Assembly: GCA_910588135.1 (NCBI GenBank)
Contig: CAJUOT010000006.1
Location: forward strand, 1-64,000
Origin: an uncultured Oscillospiraceae bacterium
GTDB lineage: Bacteria > Bacillota > Clostridia > Oscillospirales > Oscillospiraceae
Direction of reading: 5' to 3'
Length of the DNA: 64,000 nucleotides
Shown: positions 16,578-24,243 of the stretch, piece by piece
Position numbering within the stretch: the first letter of the stretch is position 1
Layout of the letters: every line of letters starts with the position of its first letter
Notes under the pieces: model-generated
Database searches by the model: none
Told to the model about the DNA's origin: nothing
The model's input: the letters and a program-made list of their open reading frames with translations, nothing else
Translations under genes and position numbers: made by a program

Positions 16578-16655
16578 ACCGGTCGAGCGTGGGGCGTAAG
16601 CCCCGACGCACCTGGCTTTGCGTCCCATTGTTTCCAATGGTTTGCCCAAAGCGCC
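16578..16655 (-). promoter_or_regulatory. Cyclic-di-GMP-I riboswitch aptamer, distal copy
   Basis: On the minus strand GGGCAAACC, a perfect CCATTG-GAAA-CAATGG hairpin and GGGACGCAAAGC match the class core exactly; the P3 arm carries a CGGGGC/GCCCC stem. No promoter was found between this aptamer and the AP2-domain gene upstream, so it may be transcribed from the AP2 promoter at 17348-17376. Confidence 0.85.
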
Positions 16656-16757
16656 GTTTTCCGGTCAGCCCGCCGCCGTCGGCGCGTCCGCCGGCGGGCG
16701 GGCCCCAGGGGGGATCAGCATCCATGGGAATTCCTCCTTCCGCTGCTTTGCTCTGAA

Positions 16758-17258
16758 TCAGCCGCCCGCCGCCTTGGGGGCGGTTCCGGCGGAGAATTCC
16801 TCCAAAAAGGGCTGGAACAGCTCCTCTTCCGCCCGCTTCCGGGCCTTGACCGCGTCCTCCCGTTTGGCGTAGCTGCCCAGGTAGCGCCGCTTGCCCTTGA
16901 AGCAGATGACGGCCCGCCACAGCCCCTTGGACGCCACCCAGTCCACCCCGGGCACGCCGCTGGTGTTGTTGCGGCGGACGGTCCCCGCCGCCCGGATCAT
17001 CTCCACGCAGGTGCCGTCCACAAAGGTCAGGCTGGCCCGGCCCGCCTCGGCCAGGGACTGGCCGGAGCGGGGGTTGTCACAGCCGCAGGAGGTGCGGCTC
17101 CCCTCCCGCAGCCGCCGGGTGGCGGCCACGATTTCCCGCCCGCAGTCGCAGCGGCACAGCCACGCCGTGCGGCCGCCCACGTTTTCCGCGCTGGCCAGCA
17201 CGGTGAGCCTGCCGAACCGCTGGCCGGAAAGGTCCAGTTTTTTCCTCGAATGGCCCAT
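16758..17258 (-). CDS. AP2/ERF-domain DNA-binding protein, phage-type
   Basis: A 166-residue protein with an N-terminal half typical of phage or mobile-element AP2 proteins: the GQRFGRLTVL strand followed by two cysteine pairs (CRCDCG and SCGCDN) that probably bind zinc. The C-terminal AP2 domain reads SGVPGVDWVASKGLWRAVI and then RRYLGSYAKREDAVKAR (about residues 98-145). Such proteins are usually encoded beside homing endonucleases or in prophages; here it stands alone, upstream of the riboswitch-controlled surface gene in the same direction. ATG 17258 has AAGGGGG at good spacing; an ATG at 17276 has none. Function is unknown, and a role in regulating the downstream gene would be speculation. 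Confidence 0.8.
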   Translation of the reverse strand: MGHSRKKLDLSGQRFGRLTVLASAENVGGRTAWLCRCDCGREIVAATRRLREGSRTSCGCDNPRSGQSLAEAGRASLTFVDGTCVEMIRAAGTVRRNNTSGVPGVDWVASKGLWRAVICFKGKRRYLGSYAKREDAVKARKRAEEELFQPFLEEFSAGTAPKAAGG

Positions 17259-17293
17259 GGGCCGCGCCCCCTTCATCCCCCTGCCGAAACATT

Positions 17294-17339
17294 GGTTATT
17301 CGTGCTGAAAACAGCACGAATAACCCCCTATAGGGGGTT
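17294..17339 (-). promoter_or_regulatory. Two overlapping, mutually exclusive leader hairpins
   Basis: In the 5' leader of the AP2 gene a 7-bp hairpin with TATA loop (17322-17339) and a perfect 14-bp hairpin with a 4-nt loop (17294-17325) share bases 17322-17325. They cannot both fully form. Whether this is regulatory is not known. Confidence 0.45.
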
Positions 17340-17347
17340 CCAGGCTC

Positions 17348-17376
17348 ATTGTATACTGCCCCACCGGAAAAATCAA
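17348..17376 (-). promoter_or_regulatory. Sigma-A promoter of the AP2-domain gene
   Basis: On the minus strand TTGATT and TACAAT are separated by 17 bp, about 90 bp before the start codon. Confidence 0.78.
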
Positions 17377-17449
17377 CCCCTTCCGGCACGTCCCAGCTAA
17401 AAAATTTTGCGGCCTACAGGAAAAATACAAGGAATTCGCAGCCTGTTCC

Positions 17450-17478
17450 TTGATTTTTCCACAAAGCTGGTGTAAACT
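17450..17478 (+). promoter_or_regulatory. Likely promoter of the purine nucleoside phosphorylase operon
   Basis: TTGATT (17450-17455) and TAAACT (17473-17478) are 17 bp apart; the -10 is imperfect. A short direct repeat GTAAACTAT follows. Confidence 0.5.
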
Positions 17479-17526
17479 ATGTAAACTATATTAATTCAAT
17501 AAAATTTTGCCAAGGAGGACGCCGCC

Positions 17527-18351
17527 ATGACCTATACGTTTGAGCAGTACCGGGAGAGCGCCGATTACATTAAAGAAAAAATTGGGGATCTTATTCCCAA
17601 AGTTGCCATGGTTTTGGGCTCCGGCCTGGGCTTCCTGGGCGACGTGGTGGAGCAGCCCACCGCCATCCCCTACGGGGAGATTCCCCACTTCAAGGCGTCC
17701 ACCGCCCCCGGCCACAAGGGCCAGCTGGTGTTCGGCACCCTGGCGGGGCGCCCCGTGGCCGTCATGCAGGGCCGGATGCACCACTATGAGGGCTACGGCT
17801 ACGACGAGGTGTCCTACGCCGTGCGGGTCCTGCGGCTGCTGGGCTGCGACACGCTGATCGTCACCAACGCCGCCGGCTGCGTGCGCACCGACTGGAGCGC
17901 CGGGGACCTGATGCTCATCACCGACCAGATCAAGATGTTCTCCGAGTCCCCCCTCCGGGGGGCCAACCTGCCCGAGTTCGGCGTGCGCTTCCCCGACGCC
18001 TCCCACCTGTACACCGTCCGGCTCCAGGACGTGGCCCGGAAGGCGGCGGCGGAGCTGTCCATCCCCCTGCGGGAGGGCGTGTATTTCTACTGCTACGGCC
18101 CCCAGTACGAGACCCCCGCCGAGATCCGGGCCGCCCGCATCCTGGGCGGGGACGCGGTGGGCATGTCCACCGCGCCGGAGGCCATCGTGGCGGGCCACTG
18201 CGGCATGGAGGTGCTGGGCTTCACCCTGCTGAGCAACATGGCGGCGGGCATCCTGGACCAGCCCCTCTCCGAGCAGGAGGTGCTGGACGCGGCGGCAGCG
18301 GCAAAGGACAAGTTCTCCCGGCTGGTGCTGGCCTGCCTGGAAAAGCTGTAA
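17527..18351 (+). CDS. punA: Purine-nucleoside phosphorylase
   Basis: A 274-residue PNP of the trimeric (PNP-I/MTAP) family that cleaves purine nucleosides with phosphate to base and (deoxy)ribose-1-phosphate. Visible motifs are VLGSGLG (phosphate loop, about 30-36), GRMHHYEGY, the TNAAG strand (115-119), a YGPQYETPAE segment (family TGPxxETPAE) and AVGMSTAPE. The change of TGP to YGP near the active site is a mild deviation. GGAGG precedes ATG 17527, and 13 nt separate it from an amidohydrolase gene probably of the same salvage pathway. Confidence 0.94.
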   Translation: MTYTFEQYRESADYIKEKIGDLIPKVAMVLGSGLGFLGDVVEQPTAIPYGEIPHFKASTAPGHKGQLVFGTLAGRPVAVMQGRMHHYEGYGYDEVSYAVRVLRLLGCDTLIVTNAAGCVRTDWSAGDLMLITDQIKMFSESPLRGANLPEFGVRFPDASHLYTVRLQDVARKAAAELSIPLREGVYFYCYGPQYETPAEIRAARILGGDAVGMSTAPEAIVAGHCGMEVLGFTLLSNMAAGILDQPLSEQEVLDAAAAAKDKFSRLVLACLEKL

Positions 18352-18364
18352 GGAGGGCGCTTTT

Positions 18365-19666
18365 ATGACCACGCTGTTCACCAACGTCACCGCCCTGCTG
18401 ATGGACGAGGGCTTCACCACCCTGCGGAACGGCTATGTGGCGGTGGAGGGGACGGACATCTCCTACGTGGGCCAGGCCCGGCCCCAGGGCTCCTTTGACG
18501 AAACCATCGACTGCGCGGGCAAGGTGATGATGCCCGGCTTCGTCAACTGCCACACCCACATTCCTATGACCCTCATGCGGGGGTACGGCGGGGGCCACGA
18601 CCTCCAGAGCTGGCTTCACGACTTCATCTTCCCCGCCGAGGACAGGTGGGACGACCGGGCCATGGCCGCCGCCACGGGGCTGGGGCTGGCGGAAATGATC
18701 GCCTCCGGCGTCACCTGCATCGCCGATATGTATATGCGCACCGGGGTCATCGCCCGGCAGGTGCTGGACGCGGGCATCTCCGCCAACCTCTCCTGCGGCG
18801 CGGTGTACTTTGACAGCCCGGACAGCTTCTCCCCCGCCAAGTGCGAGGACTGCGAGAACCACATCCGCCTGCACGGGGACTGGCACAACGCCGGGGGCGG
18901 CCAGCTTCTGGTGGACGCGTCCATTCATGCGGAATACACCTCCTGCCCCCCGGTGTGGGAGTGGGTGGCCGGTTTCGCCCGGGAGCACGGCCTGGGTATG
19001 CACGTGCACATCTCCGAAACCCGGAAGGAGCACCAGGACTGCCTGGACAAATACGGCCGCACCCCCGTCCAGCTCCTGGACCAGTATGGCGTGTGGGACA
19101 CCCGGGCCATCGCCGCCCACTGCGTGTACACCACCCCCGGGGACTGGGCCGTCATGGCCCAGAAGGGCGTGTCCTGCGTCCACAACCCCTACTCCAATTT
19201 GAAGCTGGGCTCGGGCATCGCCCCCATACCCGCCATGCTGAACGCCAAGGTGAATGTGGCCCTGGGCACCGACGGGGTGAGTTCCCACAACAGTGTGGAT
19301 ATGTTCGCCGATATGAAGCTGGCCGCCGTCCTCCACAACGGCGCCCAATGCGACCCCATGGCCATGACCGCCCGGCAGGCCCTGGAGATGGCCACCGTCA
19401 ACGGGGCGAAGGCCCTGGGCCGGAACACCGGGCGCATTGAGGCGGGCCGGACGGCCGACCTGATCCTGGTGGACTTTGACGCGCCCAACCTGATCCCCTG
19501 CCACGACGAGGCGGAAAACCTGGTGTTCTCCGCCCACGGCTCCAATGTGTGGATGAATATGGCCCGTGGCCGCGTCATATACCAGAACGGGGATTTCCTG
19601 ACCCTGGACCTGGAGAAGATCAAGGCCGAGGTCCGCCAGTACGCGCTCCCCCTGATGTTCAGGTGA
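18365..19666 (+). CDS. Amidohydrolase, S-adenosylhomocysteine / 5'-methylthioadenosine deaminase type
   Basis: A 433-residue metal-dependent hydrolase of the TrzN/SsnA/MtaD group. The metal ligands are seen as HTH in VNCHTHIPMTLMRGY (about 60), HVHISET (about 218), AAHCVY (about 250) and the GTDGVSSHNSVDMF aspartate (about 303). The family deaminates adenosine-type nucleosides (SAH, MTA, adenosine) to the inosine form; with PNP just upstream this would feed purine salvage. Substrate choice among these cannot be settled from sequence. AAGGAGG precedes the ATG. Confidence 0.88.
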   Translation: MTTLFTNVTALLMDEGFTTLRNGYVAVEGTDISYVGQARPQGSFDETIDCAGKVMMPGFVNCHTHIPMTLMRGYGGGHDLQSWLHDFIFPAEDRWDDRAMAAATGLGLAEMIASGVTCIADMYMRTGVIARQVLDAGISANLSCGAVYFDSPDSFSPAKCEDCENHIRLHGDWHNAGGGQLLVDASIHAEYTSCPPVWEWVAGFAREHGLGMHVHISETRKEHQDCLDKYGRTPVQLLDQYGVWDTRAIAAHCVYTTPGDWAVMAQKGVSCVHNPYSNLKLGSGIAPIPAMLNAKVNVALGTDGVSSHNSVDMFADMKLAAVLHNGAQCDPMAMTARQALEMATVNGAKALGRNTGRIEAGRTADLILVDFDAPNLIPCHDEAENLVFSAHGSNVWMNMARGRVIYQNGDFLTLDLEKIKAEVRQYALPLMFR

Positions 19667-19682
19667 CGAAAGGTCTGAGGAT

Positions 19683-21356
19683 ATGTCTGCTTCCACCCCT
19701 AAAAAGAACTCCTTTTTCGGCGGCGCCGCCATTCTGGCGGCCAGCGTGGTGCTGGTCAAGGTCATCGGCGCGCTGTACAAGATTCCCCTGGGCCGCATCC
19801 TCACCGACGCGGCCTTCGCCGACTTCAACACCGCCTACTATATCTACTCCCTGCTCATCATCATCTCCACCGGCGGCCTGCCGGTGGCCCTGTCCAAAAT
19901 GGTGTCCGAGGCCCACGCCCAGGGCCGGGGCAACCAGGTGCGCAAGGTGTTCCGGCTGGCCATGGCGGCCTTCTGCGTGCTGGGCGCGCTGAGCTGCGCG
20001 GTGATGCTCCGCTTCCCCAAGGAGCTGGCGGAGCTGATGAACAACTCCCACAGCTATTGGAGCATCCTTGCCCTGGCCCCCGCCCTGTTCTTCATCTGCC
20101 CCATGTCCGCCCTGCGGGGGTACTTCCAGGGCCACTCCCTCATGACCCCCACCGCCGTCTCCCAGGTGATCGAGGCGCTGTGCAAGCTGGTCATCGGCCT
20201 GGCCCTGGCCAAGATGATGGTGGGGGCGGGGATGGACGAATCCCAGACCGCCGGGGGCGCCATCCTGGGCGTGTCGGTGGGCTGCGCCCTGGGCATGGTG
20301 TATATGTTTTTCTGCTACGGGCGTTTCCGCCTGTCCCTGCCCAAGTTCCGGGATGTGCCGGACGACTCCCGCAAAATCCTGTCCACCCTGGCCAAGCTGG
20401 CCGTCCCCATCACCCTGGGCTCATCGGTGATGGCGGTGGTCAACCTGCTGGACACCAGCATTCTCTTCGGCCGCCTCCAGGACGCCGCCGGCTTCAACGA
20501 GGCCATGGCCCGCACCCTCAAGGGCGTGTATGACAAGGCCATGACCCTCTACAACCTGCCCGCCTCCTTCATGGTGCCCCTGACGGCCAGCGTGGTGCCC
20601 GCGGTGTCCGCCGCCCGGGCGGTGAAGAACTACCGGCAGGCCGCCCAGGTCAGCGAGACCGCCCTGCGCACCACCGCCCTGCTGGCCATACCCGCCGGCG
20701 TGGGGCTGTTCGCCCTGGGCGAGCCCATCATCCAGCTGCTCTACCCCGGCACCGACGTGGCCAGGGCCGGGTGGATGCTGTCCATGCTGGGCGTCGCCTC
20801 CATCTTCGTGTGCCTCATGCTGGTGTGCAACTCCATCATGCAGGCCCACCGGCTGGTGTCCATCCCGGTGCTCACCACCGTCGTGGGCTGCATCGTCAAG
20901 ATCGTGGTAAACTATATCCTGGTGGGCAATCCCGACATCAACATCGACGGCGCCCCCATCGGCACCCTGCTCTGCTTCGGCCTCATCGCCCTGCTGGACC
21001 TGATCATCATCAAGCTGGCCCTGCCCCGCTCCCTGAGCTACGTCCGGGTGTTCGCCAAGCCGGCGGCGGCCTCCGCCGCCATGGGCCTCACCGCCTGGGC
21101 CGTCTACGGGCTGGCGGCAAAGCTGCTGGTCAAGCTGACCGCTTTCCAGGAGACGACGGACGGCTATCCCCTGCTGGACGAGGCGGGCGCCGCCATCCTG
21201 TCCTGGAAGGGCAACGCCCTGGCGGTGGTGCTGGCCATCGGTCTGGCCGTGGTGGTCTATTTCGCCCTGGTGGTGCTCACCCGGGCCATCTCCAGGGAGG
21301 ACCTGTCCCTCATGCCCAAGGGGGATAAGCTCGCCCGGCTGCTGCGCATCTCATAA
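19683..21356 (+). CDS. SpoVB/YtgP-family polysaccharide-biosynthesis flippase
   Basis: A 557-residue polytopic protein of the MOP (MATE-like) exporter superfamily with about 14 membrane helices. The N-terminus (FFGGAAILAASVVLVKVIGALYKIPLG) and the LSKMVSEAHAQG segment are typical of SpoVB/YtgP proteins, which move lipid-linked wall precursors or are needed for spore cortex. Gene order SpoVB-like, mazG, HU, rqcP parallels the yabM-yabN-yabO region of Bacillus. It could be either a vegetative lipid II flippase or the sporulation protein. Confidence 0.88.
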   Translation: MSASTPKKNSFFGGAAILAASVVLVKVIGALYKIPLGRILTDAAFADFNTAYYIYSLLIIISTGGLPVALSKMVSEAHAQGRGNQVRKVFRLAMAAFCVLGALSCAVMLRFPKELAELMNNSHSYWSILALAPALFFICPMSALRGYFQGHSLMTPTAVSQVIEALCKLVIGLALAKMMVGAGMDESQTAGGAILGVSVGCALGMVYMFFCYGRFRLSLPKFRDVPDDSRKILSTLAKLAVPITLGSSVMAVVNLLDTSILFGRLQDAAGFNEAMARTLKGVYDKAMTLYNLPASFMVPLTASVVPAVSAARAVKNYRQAAQVSETALRTTALLAIPAGVGLFALGEPIIQLLYPGTDVARAGWMLSMLGVASIFVCLMLVCNSIMQAHRLVSIPVLTTVVGCIVKIVVNYILVGNPDINIDGAPIGTLLCFGLIALLDLIIIKLALPRSLSYVRVFAKPAAASAAMGLTAWAVYGLAAKLLVKLTAFQETTDGYPLLDEAGAAILSWKGNALAVVLAIGLAVVVYFALVVLTRAISREDLSLMPKGDKLARLLRIS

Positions 21357-21365
21357 TTTTTCCTC

Positions 21366-21408
21366 TTTCCGCGCTATTTTTCCGCAAAATCGCAAAATAG
21401 CGCGGAAA
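21366..21408 (+). repeat. Inverted repeat between SpoVB-like gene and mazG
   Basis: A perfect 15-bp inverted repeat (21366-21380 with 21394-21408) with a 13-nt loop lies between the two genes. No T-run follows on the plus strand, so it may be a weak terminator or mRNA-processing hairpin. Confidence 0.55.
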
Positions 21409-21432
21409 ATCTATTGCAATTCAGGTGATAAT

Positions 21433-22230
21433 ATGGTAAACTGGCCCGTGAAATCCTCTTATGGCTGTAAGGACCTGGAAAATATCGTCCGCATTCTCCG
21501 CCATCCCGGCGGCTGCCCCTGGGACCAGGAGCAGACCCACCAGTCCATCCGCCGCAACTTTCTGGAGGAAGCGTACGAGGCGGCGGAGGCCATCGACCGG
21601 GACGATGTGGACGGCCTGAAGGAGGAGCTGGGCGACGTGCTCCTCCAGGTGTATTTCCACGCCTCCATTGAGGAGGACGCCGGCCGGTTCACCCTGGACG
21701 ACGTGGCGGACGGGGTGTGCAAGAAGCTCATCTACCGCCACCCCCACGTGTTCGGGGATGTGACGGTGGATTCCACCGATCAGGTCCTCTCCAACTGGGA
21801 GGAGCTGAAAAAGAAGGAGAAGCACCAGGACACCCAGGCCGACGCCGTGGACGCCGTGGCCCGCACCCTGCCCGCCCTGTGGCGGGCGGAGAAGATGAAG
21901 AAGAAGGCCGCCAAGGCCGGCTTCGACTGGCGGGAGGCATCCGGCGCGCTGGACAAGCTGTCCGAAGAGGTGGGGGAGCTGCGCCGCGCCGCCCTGGAGG
22001 GGGACGGGGACCCGGCTGAGGAGCTGGGGGACGTGCTCCTCGCCGCCGCCAGCATGGGTTCGCTCCTGGGCGTGGACCCGGAGGAGGCCCTTCATGCCGC
22101 CTGCGACAAGTTCTCCGCCCGGTTCCGCGTGGCGGAGAGGCTGGCCGCGGAACGGGGGCGGACATTGGGTGAGCTGTCTGACGGGGAGCAGATCGACCTG
22201 TGGAGAGAGGCCAAAAAGCAGCTGAAATGA
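21433..22230 (+). CDS. mazG: Nucleoside triphosphate pyrophosphohydrolase MazG
   Basis: A 265-residue all-alpha NTP pyrophosphatase with two MazG halves. The first holds [11 protein letters not shown], the [10 protein letters not shown] metal-binding helix and [14 protein letters not shown]; the second holds [12 protein letters not shown] and [11 protein letters not shown]. It hydrolyses (d)NTPs to monophosphate and pyrophosphate and may moderate aberrant nucleotides or ppGpp levels. AGGTG precedes ATG 21433. Confidence 0.94.
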   Translation: MVNWPVKSSYGCKDLENIVRILRHPGGCPWDQEQTHQSIRRNFLEEAYEAAEAIDRDDVDGLKEELGDVLLQVYFHASIEEDAGRFTLDDVADGVCKKLIYRHPHVFGDVTVDSTDQVLSNWEELKKKEKHQDTQADAVDAVARTLPALWRAEKMKKKAAKAGFDWREASGALDKLSEEVGELRRAALEGDGDPAEELGDVLLAAASMGSLLGVDPEEALHAACDKFSARFRVAERLAAERGRTLGELSDGEQIDLWREAKKQLK

Positions 22231-22315
22231 CACTTACAGCGCCACGCCGCGCTTTAAGTATAGATGCGGCGATGCCGCAAAAAACGACAAAAGAATTTTA
22301 GGAGGAATTATAAGC

Positions 22316-22591
22316 ATGAATAAAACCGAATTGATCGCCGCCGTGGCGGAGAAGACCGGCCTGTCCAAGAAGGACAGCGACGCCGCCCTGGCCGCCGTGG
22401 TGGACGCCATCACCGAGTCCCTGGTGAACGGCGAGAAGGTGCAGCTGGTGGGCTTTGGCTCCTTCGAGGTGAAGAGCCGCTCCGCCCGCATGGGCCGCAA
22501 CCCCCACACCAAGGAGCAGATTGAGATCCCCGCGTCCCGGGTGCCTGTGTTCAAGGCCGGCAAGGCCCTGAAGGACACCGTGGCGAAGTGA
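22316..22591 (+). CDS. hup: HU-family DNA-binding protein
   Basis: A 91-residue HU: N-terminal [20 protein letters not shown], the [13 protein letters not shown] saddle, the [14 protein letters not shown] arm and the [12 protein letters not shown] end. It bends and compacts DNA as a homodimer. TAGGAGG precedes ATG 22316. A hairpin follows the stop, so HU is probably expressed above its downstream neighbour. Confidence 0.97.
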   Translation: MNKTELIAAVAEKTGLSKKDSDAALAAVVDAITESLVNGEKVQLVGFGSFEVKSRSARMGRNPHTKEQIEIPASRVPVFKAGKALKDTVAK

Positions 22592-22598
22592 TAAAATA

Positions 22599-22630
22599 AG
22601 ATATTCCCACCCTCCGGGGTGGGAATATCT
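22599..22630 (+). terminator. Hairpin between HU and rqcP
   Basis: A 14-bp stem with a 4-nt loop follows the HU stop codon directly. It lacks a T-run and ends 19 nt before the next start, so it may be a leaky terminator or an mRNA-stabilising structure. Confidence 0.55.
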
Positions 22631-22648
22631 GTTGTGGAGGGCTGTCAA

Positions 22649-22891
22649 ATGAGATTGGACAAGTGGCTGAAGGTGTCCCGGCTCATCAAGCGGCGCACCG
22701 TGGCCAACGAGGCCTGCGACGCCGGGCGGGTGTCCGCCAACGGCAGGCCGGTGAAGGCGTCCTACGACGTGAAGGCGGGGGACGTGCTGGAGCTGAAATT
22801 CGGCGAGAAGCTGATCCGTGTGGAGGTGCTGTCCACCGCCGACATCGTGGGCAAGGCGGACGCGGAGGCCATGTACCGCCAGATCGGATAA
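22649..22891 (+). CDS. rqcP: RqcP (YabO), S4-domain ribosome quality control protein
   Basis: An 80-residue S4 RNA-binding protein (MRLDKWLKVSRLIKRRTVANE...VKAGDVLEL). In Bacillus the homologue assists RqcH in adding Ala tails on stalled 50S subunits. ATG 22649 follows GGAGGG; an upstream in-frame ATG lies inside the hairpin and is unlikely. Conserved placement next to mazG and HU supports the call. Confidence 0.93.
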   Translation: MRLDKWLKVSRLIKRRTVANEACDAGRVSANGRPVKASYDVKAGDVLELKFGEKLIRVEVLSTADIVGKADAEAMYRQIG

Positions 22892-22913
22892 CACGGAAAA
22901 GGGAGCGTTTCCC

Positions 22914-23321
22914 ATGGAAAAGCAGAACAGGAAAAAACTTGCCCCCATTCTGGCCGCGGCGGCCTTTGCAGTGCTGGCCGCTGCTTTGGCGCTGGTTTGG
23001 CACTTCACCCGCCCCGCGCCGGCGGCGGGGGAAAAGCACATCACCGTGGAGGTCATCCACAAGGACGGCAGCGCCAAAACCTTCGCCTACGACACGGACG
23101 AGGCCTATCTGGGTGCGGTGCTGGTGGCCGAGGGCCTCATCTCGGGGGACGGCGGCCAGTTCGGCCTGTACGTCACCACGGTGGACGGCGAGACCGCCGA
23201 CTACGACGCCGACCAGGGCTGGTGGGCCCTGTCCGTCAACGGGGAGTTTGCCCAAACCGGGGTGGACGCCACCCCGGTGAACGACGGGGACGCCTACACC
23301 TGGACCTACACCACCGGCTGA
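22914..23321 (+). CDS. DUF4430-domain exported protein
   Basis: A 135-residue protein with an N-terminal membrane anchor (about 9-30) and a small extracellular DUF4430 domain (about 42-135: YLGAVLVAEGLI, the WWALSVNGEFAQTG turn, DGDAYTWTYT). This domain is related to the C-terminal part of eukaryotic cobalamin carriers (transcobalamin/intrinsic factor) and in Clostridia often accompanies ECF S components. Here it sits one base before such a gene. A role in capturing a corrinoid or another ligand is an inference. AAGGGAG precedes ATG 22914. Confidence 0.82.
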   Translation: MEKQNRKKLAPILAAAAFAVLAAALALVWHFTRPAPAAGEKHITVEVIHKDGSAKTFAYDTDEAYLGAVLVAEGLISGDGGQFGLYVTTVDGETADYDADQGWWALSVNGEFAQTGVDATPVNDGDAYTWTYTTG

Positions 23322-23322
23322 C

Positions 23323-23832
23323 ATGATCCGCGTCCTTGTCCGGCGGGTGGCCCTGTCCGGCGTGCTGGGCGGGCTGCTCTTCGCCGCCAAAATGGCCATG
23401 GCCCCCCTGCCCAACATCGAGCCGGTGTCCCTGCTGGTGATGCTGTACGCCGTGTGCCTGGGCTGGCCGGGGCTGTGCGCCGTCTACGTCTACGTGCTGC
23501 TGGAGTACGCCGTCTGGGGCCTCCAGCTCTGGTCGGTGTGCTACTTGTACGTGTGGCTCCTCCTGTTCTGTCTGGCCCGCCTGCTCCGGCAAATGGACTC
23601 CCCCCTGGGCTGGGCGGCGCTGTCCGGCTTCTTCGGGCTGGGCTTCGGGGCGCTGTGCGCCCCCGTCTGCTGGGCCGCGGGGGGCTGGGGAGCGGCGCTG
23701 TCCTGGTGGCTGGCGGGCATCCCCTGGGACCTCCTCCACGGCGCGGGCAATTTCGTCCTCGCCCTGGCGCTGTTCCGGCCCCTGCGCGGGCTGCTGGACA
23801 GGCTGTGCCGCCAATACGGCTTCACCCCGTGA
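23323..23832 (+). CDS. ECF transporter S component (substrate unknown, possibly cobalamin)
   Basis: A 169-residue membrane protein with about five to six helices and the N-terminal pattern VLGGLLFAAKMAMAPLPNIEPVSLLVMLY seen in ECF substrate-binding components. It would need the shared EcfA/A'/T module, which is not encoded in this window. Coupling to the DUF4430 gene suggests that the pair takes up one ligand. The B12-dependent methionine synthase genes 4 kb away make cobalamin attractive but not demonstrated. Confidence 0.75.
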   Translation: MIRVLVRRVALSGVLGGLLFAAKMAMAPLPNIEPVSLLVMLYAVCLGWPGLCAVYVYVLLEYAVWGLQLWSVCYLYVWLLLFCLARLLRQMDSPLGWAALSGFFGLGFGALCAPVCWAAGGWGAALSWWLAGIPWDLLHGAGNFVLALALFRPLRGLLDRLCRQYGFTP

Positions 23833-23860
23833 ACGCCGGTTCTCACCTGCAAAACAGTGA

Positions 23861-23895
23861 GACAGGGGGCCGGGATTCCGGCCCCCTGTCTTTTT
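23861..23895 (+). terminator. Terminator after ECF S component gene
   Basis: A perfect 13-bp stem (23861-23873 with 23878-23890) with a 4-nt loop followed by five T residues. Confidence 0.92.
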
Positions 23896-23925
23896 ATCCC
23901 CGCCCAGGATATTGTTAAAAATAGC

Positions 23926-23954
23926 TTGCGCCCAGGGCACAAATGGTGTAGAAT
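23926..23954 (+). promoter_or_regulatory. Sigma-A promoter of the WG-repeat surface-protein gene
   Basis: TTGCGC and TAGAAT with a 17-bp spacer, giving a leader of about 280 nt. Confidence 0.65.
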
Positions 23955-23959
23955 AAGGA

Positions 23960-24243
23960 AACCGAGGCAAATAAAAGGCAGGGCATGGGGGATTGCCGTC
24001 CCCCACGCCCCTATGCGGGAGCAGCCCCTCCCACACAACAGTATAATACTGCGCCAACCCCCATTATAGCGGAAAACCCGCTGATTTACAAGGGGGCTTG
24101 TGTCTGTATGTATGCGGTGTGGGGTTTTCATATCCCGCACCGCTTTCTGTTTGCCTCGATGGGAACGCCCAGCGGGGGCCGGGAAGGGGAGTACCACCCC
24201 CGCAGGCGGAACCATTGAGACAAAAAACGAAGGAGAGGTCAAC
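23960..24243 (+). other. Long structured leader of the WG-repeat gene
   Basis: About 280 nt without a supported ORF. It contains several hairpins, including a GCGGTG.../CACCGC stem around 24113-24145. I find no GEMM core (GGCAAACC...GACGCAAAGC) or other riboswitch consensus in it. Confidence 0.4.

Noticed and set aside
16423..16725. 101-residue minus-strand ORF starting at the strong ribosome site at 16725
   Set aside because: Most of it is translation through both c-di-GMP aptamers; only the first residues resemble the other leader peptide, so it is not called as a gene.
23960..24243. Possible riboswitch before the WG-repeat gene
   Set aside because: Leader is long and structured, but no known aptamer consensus (GEMM-I, GEMM-II, SAM, cobalamin) could be found by eye.
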